A stretch of 64,000 bases of DNA from Beroe forskalii. Its lineage: Eukaryota; Ctenophora; Nuda; Beroida; Beroidae. The position numbers were made by a program, and so were the translations under genes. The stretch covers positions 62,001 through 126,000 of the forward strand of contig WFMF01000106.1 of the NCBI GenBank assembly GCA_011033025.1, in the 5' to 3' direction. Below the pieces are notes generated by a model that saw only the letters and a list, made by a program, of their open reading frames with translations, had not been told where the DNA came from and did not search any database. Numbering within the stretch: position 1 is the stretch's first letter; each line of letters begins with the position of its first letter. Positions 1 to 10,547 of the stretch are shown here, one piece after another.

Positions 1-169
1 AAAACTGCCCATTTTGGTAGAAAATGGAAACTATTCAGTTACACTCCATTCATGAAGTAACTTTCAATCATGATAAAAACACCACTTATTCCGATGAAAC
101 AATTGCAATTTTTCACTCAATGATTGGAATAACTCCCTTTTAACTCTACTGAGTGTTTCCCTTTTCCAG

Positions 170-405
170 GTATGCTAACGCTAAGATCTACAAGTGCAAC
201 AGTCCCAAGTGTCCCCGTCCGACCTGCTACAGGTCAGCGTCGAGTGTCAAGGAGGACACCTTTCCCTGTGACAGGCTCAACTGCACGGGGAAGTTCGAGC
301 TGCTCCGACATGTCAGCTTCGTCGATTGTCCTGGTCACGACATTCTTATGGCAACCATGCTGAACGGAGCTGCTATCATGGACGCTGCGCTGCTACTCAT
401 AGCAG
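170..405 (+). CDS. EIF2S3: eIF2-gamma exon: cysteine knuckle and G3 motif
   Basis: Follows the acceptor cttttccag. Encodes YANAKIYK, the four-cysteine knuckle and [18 protein letters not shown] to LLIAG. Ends in phase 1 at a GC donor (CAG then gcaatg); reading on gives an early stop, so the exon must end here. Confidence 0.9.
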
Positions 406-3400
406 GCAATGATATGATCTATTCTTGGATATATTTTTGTGGTCTATAGTCCTTATCCATAAACGTGCCTTCAACAATCCGAATTTTCACTGTATACCAA
501 GAAAACATCACATTTTAAATTATAGTACTGTCTATGTCACAACTCACAACATGGGTATTGCATAGTTATGAAAAACATTCCGTAGTATTATGACAATTCC
601 GTTCTTTGTGCTGTTTAGACTCAGTAATCACATTATTGTCGCGGTACAATACACTTGTTAGTACCGCATTTGAAAGCCTAGATTACACGATCCATGAAGT
701 TTCATATGGCTACCGACTACCTATACCTTTTGAACATAAGAAGCAGGACAGTTTACCTCGCGATAGTTCACCCCAGGCTCTTTAGCAACTTTCTATGCCA
801 CGGATAAACTGTCCTAGGTACAACAGCTTACCCGCTACGACAGTTTAACACGAATCGCATGGTCAGGGGCAGTAGGTCATTCACTTGGAATCATCACATA
901 ACATGCGATCCATGTTGTATCATTGTTTTGCTCGGGATTAGGTTGAATGTTGATAGGGATAAACTGTCGAGGGGTAACCTGTCGCCCTCCCAGAATATAT
1001 AGAATGTATATTCTGGGTCGTGTATACGGACGTACGGTGTATTGAAGCCTTCTAATTTTTTTGCAAAACCCAAATTTGTATATCACTGAATTATGAAAAG
1101 GGATAAGGATCATTCGACAACGTTTTAATTCTGGTACCTTGGTAATATGACACCGTGAGTGAATCTATGACATTGTGTGATTACGACCCTTTTACTTTTT
1201 AACTGAGTAGTTATCTAGACGATCAAATACTTGACCTTACTTCAATTGTGAATATCAAAACATGAATTTAAAATTATCAGCGGTGAAACGAATGGAACTC
1301 GTTCTTCTTCAGTCTTGGAATCCTGATATACGCTCAGAGTTGACTTGGGTCTTGGGATGTGCTAATCTCACCTTTTCATTCTTCAGGCAATGAAACGTGC
1401 CCTCAACCGCAGACCTCGGAACATATGGCTGCCATTGAGGTCATGGAACTCAAGCACATCATCATCCTACAGAACAAGATAGATCTCATCAAAGAACAAC
1501 AGGTTTATTATCGTCATATCATATGAGTATTCTAGTATTCTACGAACATTTTTACAAATTCTAACTAGAATTTCGTTTCTCAATGATATCAATATCGACG
1601 GTTGTTTCACTCTACGATAACTCGCAAGAAGAAGTGATCGTCCTCCTACCTCCACCCAATTCCAGGCCACAGAACAGCACAGAGACATAGTCGAGTTCGT
1701 GAAGAGCACAGCTGCAGAGAACGCTCCAATCATCCCGATATCAGCTCAGTTGAAGTATAACATAGAAGTTCTCTCGGAGTATATCGTCAAGAAAATACCA
1801 ATTCCACTTCGAGATTTCACTTCAGATCCTAGGTTTGTACGATGTACACTGCTTGTTTCTTGATTGATAAAAGAATGGATATATGATCAGAGATAATTCT
1901 CCTTGTTTTTGCTATTGACTAGACTTCTTGTCAAAGCAGCAGTCAATGTTTTATTTTCATTTTCTCAGGACTCATAATATATTTTCAGATCCTAGGTTGA
2001 TAGTAATCAGATCGTTTGATGTGAACAAGCCTGGTAGCGAAGTAGAAAGTCTCAAAGGTGGAGTTGCCGGGGGGTCTCTTCTGAAAGGTGTTTTAAAAGT
2101 CGGCCAGGAAATCGAGGTCAGAATCCAATGCCGAGAGGTAAGAATACAATCCTGAGGGGGTGATGATGCAATGCTGGGGGGGGGCCAACCCCCATAAACC
2201 CCCGGTGGATATCGAAAAATGGCAAATGGGGGTTTAATTTTAGGGGTTTATGGGGGCTTAATTTAGTTAAATTTTGCTGTTTTATGACTGATTTTGTTCA
2301 CGATTTTTGGCATTTTACGGAATGGTACCATTTTTTGTTGACGATTTTTTGGCCTTTTTTGAAATGGTACCATTTTTGTTGATGAATTTCGGCCCTTTTC
2401 TGAAATGGTACCATTTTTTTTCAGCGATTTTCAAGCCTTTTTGAAATGGTACCATTTTCTGTTGCGCATTTTCGAACCTTTCCTAAAATGGTACCATTTC
2501 CGGCCATTTTTGAAATGGTACTATTTTTGTTGACAATCTTAGACCCTTTTTGAAATGGTACCATTTTTTGTTGGCGATTTTCAAGCCTTTTCTGAAATGG
2601 TACCATTTTTTGTTGACGATTTTTGGCCCTATTTTGAAATGGTACCAATTTTCATTGAAGATTTTCGACCTTTTTCTGGAAAATTAAGCCCCCATAAACC
2701 CCCAAGTGGATATCGAAAAAGGCAAATGGGGGTTAAATTTTTGGGGGTTTATGGGGGTTTATGGGGGTTGGCCCCCCCAATGCTGAGAGGTGAGAATCCA
2801 TTGCTGAGAGGTGAGAATCCAATGCTGAGAGGTGAGAATCCAATGCTGAGAGGTGAGAATCCAATGCTGAGAGGTGAGAATGCAATGCTGAGAGGTGAGA
2901 ATCCATTGCTGAGAGGTGAGAATCCATTGCTGAGAGGTGAGAATCCAATGCTGAGAGGTGAGAATCCAATGCTGAGAGGTGAAAATGCAATGCTGAGAGG
3001 CGAGAATGCAATGCTGAGATGTGAAAATGCAATGCTGAGAGGTGAAAATGCAATGCTGAGAGGTGAGAATCCATTGCTGAGAGGTGAGAATCCATTGCTG
3101 TGAGATGAGAATCCTAAGCTGAGAGGTGAGAATCCAATGCTGAGAGGTGAGAATCCAATGCTGAGAAGTGAGAATCAAATGCTGAGAGGTGAGAATCCAA
3201 TGCTGAGAGGTGAGAATCCAATGCTGAGAGGTGAGAATCCATTGCTGAGAGGTGAGAATCCAATGCTGAGAGATAAGAATCCAATGCTGAGAGTTGAGAA
3301 TCCATTGCTGAGAGGTGAGAATCCATTGCTTAAAGACGAGGAGGTTCATAAGAATTATAACCTTCTCTTTTCTTCTTTTTCTTCCATTTCATCTTATCGT

Positions 3401-6400
3401 ACACATCATTGCTCAATGTATCTCACCTCACGGCTCACACTACGGAAATGTTCACTGTACAAAACGTTGTCTGCTCTCGAGGTCAGGCCTGGTATCCAGA
3501 CGAAGGATGAAGAAGGAAATCTGCACTGTGTGCCCATCCGGTCTCGTGTCCTTTCCATGTTTGCAGAACACAACGATCTCCAATATGCGGTACCAGGAGG
3601 TCTCATTGGAGTTGGCACGAAGATAGACCCAACCTTGTGTATCGGAGACAGACTGGTCGGTCATGTAAGTACACACTACACATTTGATCTTGTGATGTTT
3701 AAAGAGGAAAGATTCTAAGCGCTAAAGGATTTCTCAGCGCTATTCAAATCCAGAATCGGAAGTTATTCTTCTGCAAGGAGGCAGTGTTCAATCGATTTGT
3801 GATAACCACTGAATACGCCCAGTCTTTTTAGCTGAAAAACTTTAAGAAATTTATCGGGGTTTTCATTTCGATTCTCAGCCAAAAATATTTTTCATTATTT
3901 CCAAAAACCTACAAACAAAAAGATATTGGGGTTTTTCCTTGTGTCGGGCAGGTTTCAGTTCATCATTGCACAGTTTTGTTTTGTCCCTCCTAACACAGTG
4001 CTCTGACGAACTGGTGTCAGTTCGTCGTCGTACAGTGTTGTTATAACTTTATAAGCAGTTTGTAATGACAAAGTGCTGTGACGAACCGGTGTCAGTTCCT
4101 AGTTCGTCATAGTGCAGTGTTGTGACGAATAGGTTTCAGTTCGTCATGACAATGTGTTGTGACGAACTGGTGTCCGTTCGTCCGCGTCATAACAGAGTGT
4201 CTTGACGAACTGGTGTCAGTTCGTCATGACAGAGTGCTGTGACGAACAGGATTAAACAGGATTAAACAGGATTAAACAAATTATGATCAAATTACAATCG
4301 TAATGTCTGATCCCTATATAAAAGAAACGTTAAAATTATATCAAGGTGATCAATTTAAAACAAACGTAAATGAGTAAAGGTGAAACAAATTTAAAAAAAT
4401 GATAATGACGCAAAAATTTAAGTGAAAATCAACATCTAGACTCTAAATTAACAAGGCAACGTCACACTCAGATAAAAAACGTACAATAACCCAGTTAAGT
4501 AATAAAGTGAATCAAAATTAAAAGTAATAAGTTAGACATATAAAGCAAACACAAATCATTCAAAAAATGCTCAAAGAATTTACACTGAAGAAAAGCCTTA
4601 AAAAGTCCATTAGTTCATGTAACATTACACATACAATATACATAAGTACATAAAGAAGAGTCTGAATTCTGGTGATTTTGGCAATAATTCAATTGGTGTT
4701 TTCGGCAGAATCATCCTTCGGGAATCGTAGTTTGTGACACCGGTGCAGGAATCTTGCCAGTTCTTTTACATGAAGGGGGTGTGAGAAGATATCTTTGTAG
4801 TGACGATTCTTGATGAGGTTCTGAGTCACATCCCATAAGGTGTTCCTTGGCTCATCATAGAGTGAACAAACATTGAGAAGGTGGTTTCATCTTCTATGAT
4901 TGGCTCAAAGAAGGGCAGTTTGCTGAGGAGGAAAACATCTTCGGTACAGCAATGAGGGCATGTTCTGTTGGCAATGTCCTGCCTTAGGGAGCCGTACCTT
5001 CCGGTTTCTACTCTGAGTTGATGGGAGCTTGAGCGGAGCTGGGCTATGCGCCGGGTTTCATTTCTTGACAGCCAAATGTTTAAGTAGCATTCGATTTCGA
5101 ACTTTTCTTTGAAATTGTTGTAGAAAGTCAATTTGGCATTTGTTTCTTTCTCACGTTTCCAGGTAGCAATGAAGAATGCTCTAAGATTACTCCTAATTTG
5201 ACTAGGGTAGACATTTTCTGCTCTTCTGGATGTGGCAACTTGTCCCTTGACAGTATCGATGTTTTTGTACCAGCTCAGTCCAAGGTTTCTTTGCTCACAG
5301 AAAGCATGTCTGGCAAGTGCAGGACAATCTTCAGTGTCCATTAGTTGCAGGCGATTGAAGTAAGAGAAGACTTGCTTTGAGAGCTCAATTCCGAGTGGAT
5401 ACCTTCCACTGTCTCCCCAAAGAGGGCTGTTTGAAGTCTTCTTGTGGACACCAACGGACCATTTCAGGAAAGCCAGGTGTACGTTTTCAAGAGGGTCTTT
5501 GCCAACTGATTTCAGGACTTCCATCTTGTTGCTGTCCATGCTGGTTAGCTCTTTGAATAGATGGGTCTCAGGCAGCCATACTTGGCATCCATAGCCTACA
5601 ACTGGTACAATCAGTGCATCAAAGAGTTTGTACAAGATGGTTCTTCTCAGAGATCCCACATCTATCATTTTCTTTAGGGCGAAATAGCTCCTGAGGCCTT
5701 TCTGGCGCAGCTTGTTGTGCATTATTGAATGATCCTGTCAGAGTGAATGTTATTCCAAGATAACAGTATTCACGCACTGATTGGATGCTGGTTTCTCCAT
5801 ACATGAAGTCACAACTTTCTTTGAGGATTCTGCCGGACTTGTTAAAGACCATGATTGCAGTTTTGTCCATGTTCACCATGAGACCCCATTGGTAGCAGTA
5901 TTCATGCAGGACAGAGAGCATTGATTGAAGACTGGCTTTGTCTTCAACACCATTAAGCAAAGGGACTTTACTTGCGGCTTTATTCTTGAAGCACTCGTTG
6001 AGTTGCTCAGACATTGCCTGGATGTAGCATTTGAACAGCTCTGGGGAGAGAGGGTGTCCCTGTTCAGTCCCACAAAGAATGTCAATTTTGTAAGAGAGCT
6101 TGTTCAGTAGCTTGATTTTTGCACTTGAGTTGTTGTACATGTGTTGTAGGCACGTGAAGAAGCGACCTTTTAATCCCATCTGCCATAGCTTGTAGAGTAA
6201 GGCCTCACGGCTCACTGTATCAAATGCTTTAGCAAAATCTACAAAGCATGTATAAAGTCGGCCTTTTTTAATGACTTTAACATATTTGTTGATGCAGGTT
6301 GACAGTGTCAAGATGTGATCTGCCGTCTGAGCATTTTTGCAGAAGCCAAGCTGGTTTTTGGTGTCTGGGCAGAATGCTGATCTAAACTTCAAGAGTCTTT

Positions 6401-8544
6401 CAAGTAAAATACTGGAGAACAACTTTCCAACATTACTAGCGACAGCTATAGCCCTGTAGTTGTTTGGATCATAAACAGTTCCTTTTTTGTGAAGTGGCGT
6501 GACATAGGAAATGTTCCAAGGGTAGCAGCCTAGCCGAAGGCATTCATTGAAAAGATGCAGAAGCAAATGTCTCAGGAGAGGTCCACTATTTCTCAGAAAT
6601 TCGTTCGCAACAAGGTCTTCTGATACTGCTTTTCCTGCTTTTGTTTTCTGGATGGCATTGCTGAGTTCATCTAAAGTGATTTCCTGGTCGAGAATTTCTT
6701 CAATTTCAGCGCCATTGGCGGTGTTAGTGCCAGCTTTTGAGATTGTTTCATTGCCTTTGCATATCAACTGATCTTGCTTTATTGGAACATCCTTCTTCTT
6801 GTAGAGGTTTTTGAAGAATCTACTGAAGTTCAGGAGGTCAAAAACATCAAGTTGCGTAGTTTTAGTCCCAGCTGACTTAAGTTTTTTAAACCTAGCCCAT
6901 TGAATGTTATCTCCACTTTCGATGTCTCGGGTCAGGTTGCTGATGAAGCTACTCTTTTTTGAGTTCACCAGCTTCTTGTGTTCCTTTCGGTTACTGTAAT
7001 ACAGCAACCGGATCACTGAGTCTAATGGGTTCCTGCCATACTTAAGTGCCAGTCGATTTAAGTTTTTCTTGGAGTTAATACATTCAGCATCAAACCAGGG
7101 TAATTTTGGTTTCATTCTTCCCCTTTTCTTCTTATGCTTTGTGCATTTCTGAGCTACTCTCTCAGTTCTAACTTTTGGAGGAGTTATTTTGCTGGCTAAC
7201 TCATGGTATACTTCAATGAGCTCTTTATTGAGATGGTTGATGTCACTCTCATTGGAACACGAGATCGAAGCTAGTTGAAGCAGCTTATCCCTTACACTTT
7301 CCTGGCTGTCTAGGAATGCTTTTCCTAAGAGGGGGTTGGTGTTATCCCATTTAAAACGGACAGGGGAATCTTCTAGCGATGCAAGAAGCTCATCACTTGA
7401 TAGAAGATCATGCCTTAGGTTGAGAGTGCAATAGCATGGTTTGTGGTCTGAGAATTTGTTCAGGTCACCGACTTGGAAGCTGGTGTCGTTTCGTCATAAC
7501 AGAGTGTCGTGACGAACTGGTGTCAGTTCGTCAAGACAGAGTCCTGTGACGAACAGGTGTCATTTCGTCATAACAGAGTGTCGTGACGAACTGGTGTCAG
7601 TTCGTCATGGCAGAGTGTTGTGACGAACAGGTGCCAGTTCGTCATGACAGAGTGTTGTGACGAACAGGCGTCAGTTCGTCATGACAGAGTGTTGTGACGA
7701 ACAGGTACCAGTTCGTCATAGCGTAGAGTCGTGACGAACAGGTGTCCGTTCGTCATGACAATATTTTGTGACGAACAGCTGTCAGTTCGTCATAAAATAG
7801 TGTTGTGACGAACAGGTGTCAGTTCGTCATAAAATAGTGTTGTGACGAACAGGTTTCAGTTCGTCATAACTTCACTTCAAACTTTCAAGTCCATGCAATT
7901 GGTATCTGTGCCACAGCCTGAAAGTACGAAGCCCCCAAAAACTGCAGAACTTTTATGAAAACTATTTTCTTCAATAGGATTATTGAATTAAAATTTTAGA
8001 ATGCCAGATAAACATTTCTTTATTTTTCATTGCTTTTTAAGTTCCAAGTTGAGTTTTTATGGACATTTTCTTATGAAAACTGAAAGCACAGCATGTATAA
8101 TTGATGATTATCAGAACATAGGATAAATCATTAAATCATAGTTATTTTTGGAAAAAAACAGAAAGTCATGAGTTCTATTTTCATGTAATTGGATCAGAAG
8201 GATCGCTTCCTCCCATCTATACGACCATAGAACTGCAGTACAATTTGATGAGACGTTTACTTGGAGTGAGGACCGAAGGAAAGTCCAAAGGTGCTAAAGT
8301 TGAGAATCTGGCTAAGAACGAAGTTTTGCTCGTCAATATTGGATCCTTGTCGGCAGGGGGTCGTGTTTCTGCGATTCGAGATACAAAGAAAGATCAAGGC
8401 ACCGATAAGAGGGCCAAAGTTGTACTTAATAGTGCAGTTTGTACTGAAGTTGGTGAGAAGGTTGCTATAAGCCGTAAAATTAACAAACATTGGCGTCTCA
8501 TTGGGTGGGGAACGATCAAAGGAGGAATCAAGATGGCAGTTTGA
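170..8544 (+). CDS. EIF2S3: Translation initiation factor eIF2 gamma subunit (5' end outside the window)
   Basis: GTP-binding subunit of eIF2, which carries Met-tRNAi to the 40S ribosome in the cytosol. Six exons join in frame: 170-405, 1387-1502, 1666-1832, 1996-2116, 3482-3664 and 8185-8544. Visible are a cysteine knuckle (KCNSPKC, CPRPTC, CDRLNC), G3 [16 protein letters not shown]4 [46 protein letters not shown] and the C-terminal [10 protein letters not shown]-like [10 protein letters not shown]. The G1 P-loop exon lies left of the window. Exons 2 and 3 are separated by an ordinary 163-bp intron; the other four introns carry direct repeats across both junctions. An AATAAA lies about 20 bases after the stop. 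Orthology is clear from memory of the fly, yeast and human proteins; the last intron's ends are inferred from protein continuity. Confidence 0.95.
1387..1502 (+). CDS. EIF2S3: eIF2-gamma exon: G4 motif
   Basis: 116 bp from ttcag to CAG/gtttat. Encodes [13 protein letters not shown] and [12 protein letters not shown]. It enters in phase 1 and leaves in phase 0. Confidence 0.92.
1666..1832 (+). CDS. EIF2S3: eIF2-gamma exon: G5 motif
   Basis: Follows the acceptor ttccag. Encodes [17 protein letters not shown] and [19 protein letters not shown], then a donor AG/gtttgt in phase 2. The last 12 coding bases are repeated at the end of the following intron. Confidence 0.92.
1996..2116 (+). CDS. EIF2S3: eIF2-gamma exon: start of domain II
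   Basis: Encodes [33 protein letters not shown] and KVGQEIE. Family alignment (IEVRPGI) puts the donor at GAG/gtcaga. A stronger donor-like sequence (GAG/gtaaga) lies 21 bases downstream and would add seven residues in frame. Confidence 0.88.
2117..3350 (+). repeat. 21-bp minisatellite filling eIF2-gamma intron 4
   Basis: About 27 units of a 21-bp repeat (ATGCTGAGAGGTGAGAATCC plus one base) run from about 2779 to 3345. Diverged units also lie right after the donor (2117-2176). The array is interrupted by an inverted-repeat element at 2177-2777. Each unit contains AG/GTGAGA, a good 5' splice-site match, and is open in one + frame as a seven-residue repeat (MLRGENP). The long open frames here are a by-product of the 21-bp period, not genes. 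Confidence 0.9.
2177..2777. mobile_element. Non-autonomous inverted-repeat element (MITE-like)
   Basis: The ends are inverted copies: GGGGGGCCAACCCCCATAAA on the left and its complement on the right, followed inward on both sides by a shared GGTGGATATCGAAAAA-type block. CAATGCTG flanks both sides and could be an 8-bp target duplication, but it is also part of the surrounding 21-bp array. The core (about 2320-2650) is a 37-40 bp tandem repeat built round the palindrome AATGGTACCATT. No coding capacity. Confidence 0.75.
3482..3664 (+). CDS. EIF2S3: eIF2-gamma exon: domain II
   Basis: Encodes [38 protein letters not shown] and [16 protein letters not shown]. The acceptor is ctcgag; the donor CAT/gtaagt is strong. 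61 whole codons. Confidence 0.9.
3990..4247. repeat. 37-bp hairpin satellite, left part
   Basis: Roughly seven units of about 37 bp containing GACGAAC, an 8-base spacer and GTTCGTC, so each unit can fold on itself. The same array resumes at 7481 on the far side of the LINE. Confidence 0.88.
4248..7480 (-). mobile_element. LINE copy A, 5'-truncated (minus strand)
   Basis: Non-LTR retrotransposon with an apurinic-type endonuclease end (SDHKPCY, about 7440) and a reverse transcriptase ([50 protein letters not shown]) on the minus strand. The C-terminal ORF2 region is at about 4693-5722. The 3' end is three copies of a 10-bp unit (TTTAATCCTG on the minus strand), a tail type seen in the CR1/L2/Rex group; the clade is not certain. 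It sits inside the 37-bp satellite. ORF2 is in overlapping frames (5619-7115, 4826-5722), so it is frameshifted. Compared with copy C it lacks 15 residues that include the catalytic ADD. Confidence 0.9.
5619..7115 (-). pseudogene. LINE reverse transcriptase ORF (copy A)
   Basis: 498-codon open frame covering the post-endonuclease linker ([10 protein letters not shown]) and most of the reverse transcriptase. The ADD-box segment is missing: GVE runs straight into DKASL near 5943, whereas copy C reads GVEVSHLLWADDLVLMAQ before DKASL. The frame is lost near 5720. The coding sequence is otherwise well kept and closely matches copies B and C, so the insertion is young, but this copy should be catalytically dead. 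Confidence 0.85.
7481..7872. repeat. 37-bp hairpin satellite, right part
   Basis: About ten more units of the GACGAAC...GTTCGTC satellite, continuing in register with the left part: the LINE breaks the unit between GACGAAC and TGGTGTC. Confidence 0.9.
8185..8544 (+). CDS. EIF2S3: eIF2-gamma terminal exon
   Basis: Encodes [66 protein letters not shown] and [12 protein letters not shown], then TGA. The start was chosen so that [12 protein letters not shown] aligns without a gap to the family's VGQ-VLGAVGALP. The bases just before it are ttttcat, so no AG acceptor is present at that point. Confidence 0.85.
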   Translation, partial: VIGSEGSLPPIYTTIELQYNLMRRLLGVRTEGKSKGAKVENLAKNEVLLVNIGSLSAGGRVSAIRDTKKDQGTDKRAKVVLNSAVCTEVGEKVAISRKINKHWRLIGWGTIKGGIKMAV

Positions 8545-9265
8545 ATGTGTTTTTACCATTGTGTTAATAAATATTTGCATTTCATCTTGCTTTCAATCAA
8601 ATGGTTTTAATGCATGTTAAAGTTGATTAATTTGAGGAGCTCCCACTTAAATTGGCCCACTTTGTCACAAATTTTGAAGAACAAATTGGTTTGCGTAAGG
8701 CGCGATGACATTTTACCATAGTGACATTCGGAAAATTGCGCAAACGACAGTTCTTTCTACGCAAATTGTAGAATTCAAGGAAATACGGATTACAAAATTG
8801 CGTAAACAGTACAACCCGATCAGGTTTCAAGTGTCCAGATAATTTTCGTGTAATTCCTGAAATTTGTCATTTGACTATTTTCCCCAAAAATTTTGCTGCG
8901 AAACATAAATGACGAGCTTGATGAAGGAGTAGAAACTGAAAAGTTTTCATAATCGTGACGCAAAAAGTTGTTTTGTTTCGATTTCCAATACATGTGAAGT
9001 GGCATGTATCAAACAATAGGAAACTTGGCAATGCTGCAATTATAGTTGCATAGTTCCATGGCAGACGATTTTCGTTTCAATCTTATCAAGATGTGGCATT
9101 TTATGTTTTAGTTACTCTCTTCAAACACGTGTAACTTTTAAATACTGATATGGGCATTTCACTATGTGAGTAGCTTCATTATTTTCTTCTTATCTCTGAT
9201 ATGAAAATTATGCCAGTTATAATACTCTATTTTAAACATTCTGGGAGCCTGACTTATAACTTCAG
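8545..9265. other. 3' UTR of eIF2-gamma and intergenic DNA
   Basis: AATAAA at about 8562 serves the eIF2-gamma transcript. The rest is AT-rich without recognisable coding or repeat structure. Confidence 0.6.
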
Positions 9266-9446
9266 ACATTTTACCTCACAGCTGCAGCACTTAATCTCTC
9301 TCCCCTGACTAAACAATGACTACCCTAACCTAACCCAGGCCCTTGACTCTAGCCTTGTCAGACAACTCTAGCCCTAACCCAAACCACATCTCTTACCCAG
9401 ATCCAAACCTTTGAAATATCATGTGGTAAGGTGTGAGGTAAAATGT
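9266..9446. mobile_element. Short MITE with a telomere-like interior
   Basis: A perfect 15-bp terminal inverted repeat, ACATTTTACCTCACA at 9266-9280 and its complement at 9432-9446, encloses about 150 bp of degenerate CCCTAA/CCTAACC sequence. No target duplication was recognised. Confidence 0.6.
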
Positions 9447-9599
9447 TTGTTACCCGAAAATTTGCGGACGTCCGTCGTCCAAGGGGAGGGGAGTAGTTGG
9501 GGTTTTAGACGTTTGCAGACGGGGAAGGAGTTTAAAATGTCCGGAATTTTGCGAATCCTTTAATGGAAAGTCCCTAATGGAATCATTGTAAAATGGCGA

Positions 9600-10370
9600 A
9601 ATAAAAATGGTACCGTAGACCCGAACCCTCACTTGCAGCGACAAAATGTGGCAATCCCCAGGTATCCAATGGCAATATTCCAATGTCGATCGCGACTTTT
9701 TGTCGCAATCGAGTGGCCATGGCACCATTTTCGCCATTTAATTGTTGACAATGATTGTCAATGTTTCGATGAAGATCGACAATTTGCTATCAAGATTGTG
9801 ATTGACGAAAATACAGGGCGTTTTGCGTTGTCTTAACACGCACGTATAATGTATCACCCTGTAAGTGTATCCACTGTCGAAAACGAATTCTTTATTCATT
9901 TCGACTGCGATGGATGAAATGGATTCATTCCAGTTGATATGGACAAAGAATTTGTTGACAATTACATATCGTTATGGATATGATTTTATATTGTCATAAA
10001 TAAAGGGATGTACGTGTTTAGCAATCACAAACGTGTTTAGATTGACTAAACACACTGTCGCCGATTGTCGAATGTCGACAATGGCGATTGTTTATCGACA
10101 ATGGGACCATTTTCCACGATTGTTTCATGGTCGATAATTGCGTTTCCATGTCGACAATGGCGATTCATTTTCAAAAATGTCGACAGTGGACCCAATGTCG
10201 ACAATTGCGAGTCATTATCGACAGTGGCGCTTCTATATCGACAATGATTATTCAATGTCGACAACGATTATTCTTTGTCGGCAATGGCGATAATGAATAA
10301 ATTATGGACATTTGATCGCCATTGAATCGTCAATGGTGATTTCCAATCCGGACATTTTTATAAAAATGGT
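9600..10370. repeat. Degenerate TGTCGACAATGG minisatellite
   Basis: Many short units built on the palindrome TGTCGACA followed by ATGG, clearest at 10066-10300. The unit spacing is irregular. Overlapping open frames on both strands here come from the repeat and are not genes. It lies just 5' of arginase. Confidence 0.7.
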
Positions 10371-10547
10371 GCCATTCTCTATCTACTATGTACTATGGAT
10401 CCAAGGCTGCCACGTGTAGCGAACCCTGGTCGACAATGGTGAACATGGATCATATCGCAGCAATGACAGTATTGTACAGTTGCAAAATACATTTCAGGTG
10501 GCTGTTTTTCGAGAAAGAAAAGAGAAAGACGAAGCCGAAAATACTCT

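Noticed and set aside
1996-2155. Extending the eIF2-gamma exon to the stronger donor at 2137
   Set aside because: It would insert VRIQCRE before VRPGI, against the gap-free family alignment; kept only as possible alternative splicing.
2555-3103. Long open frames with MLRGENP or MDSHLSA repeats on both strands
   Set aside because: They follow from a 21-bp repeat without stops inside an intron; not genes.
9450-10300. Short frames on both strands upstream of arginase
   Set aside because: Produced by the TGTCGACA minisatellite; no domain.
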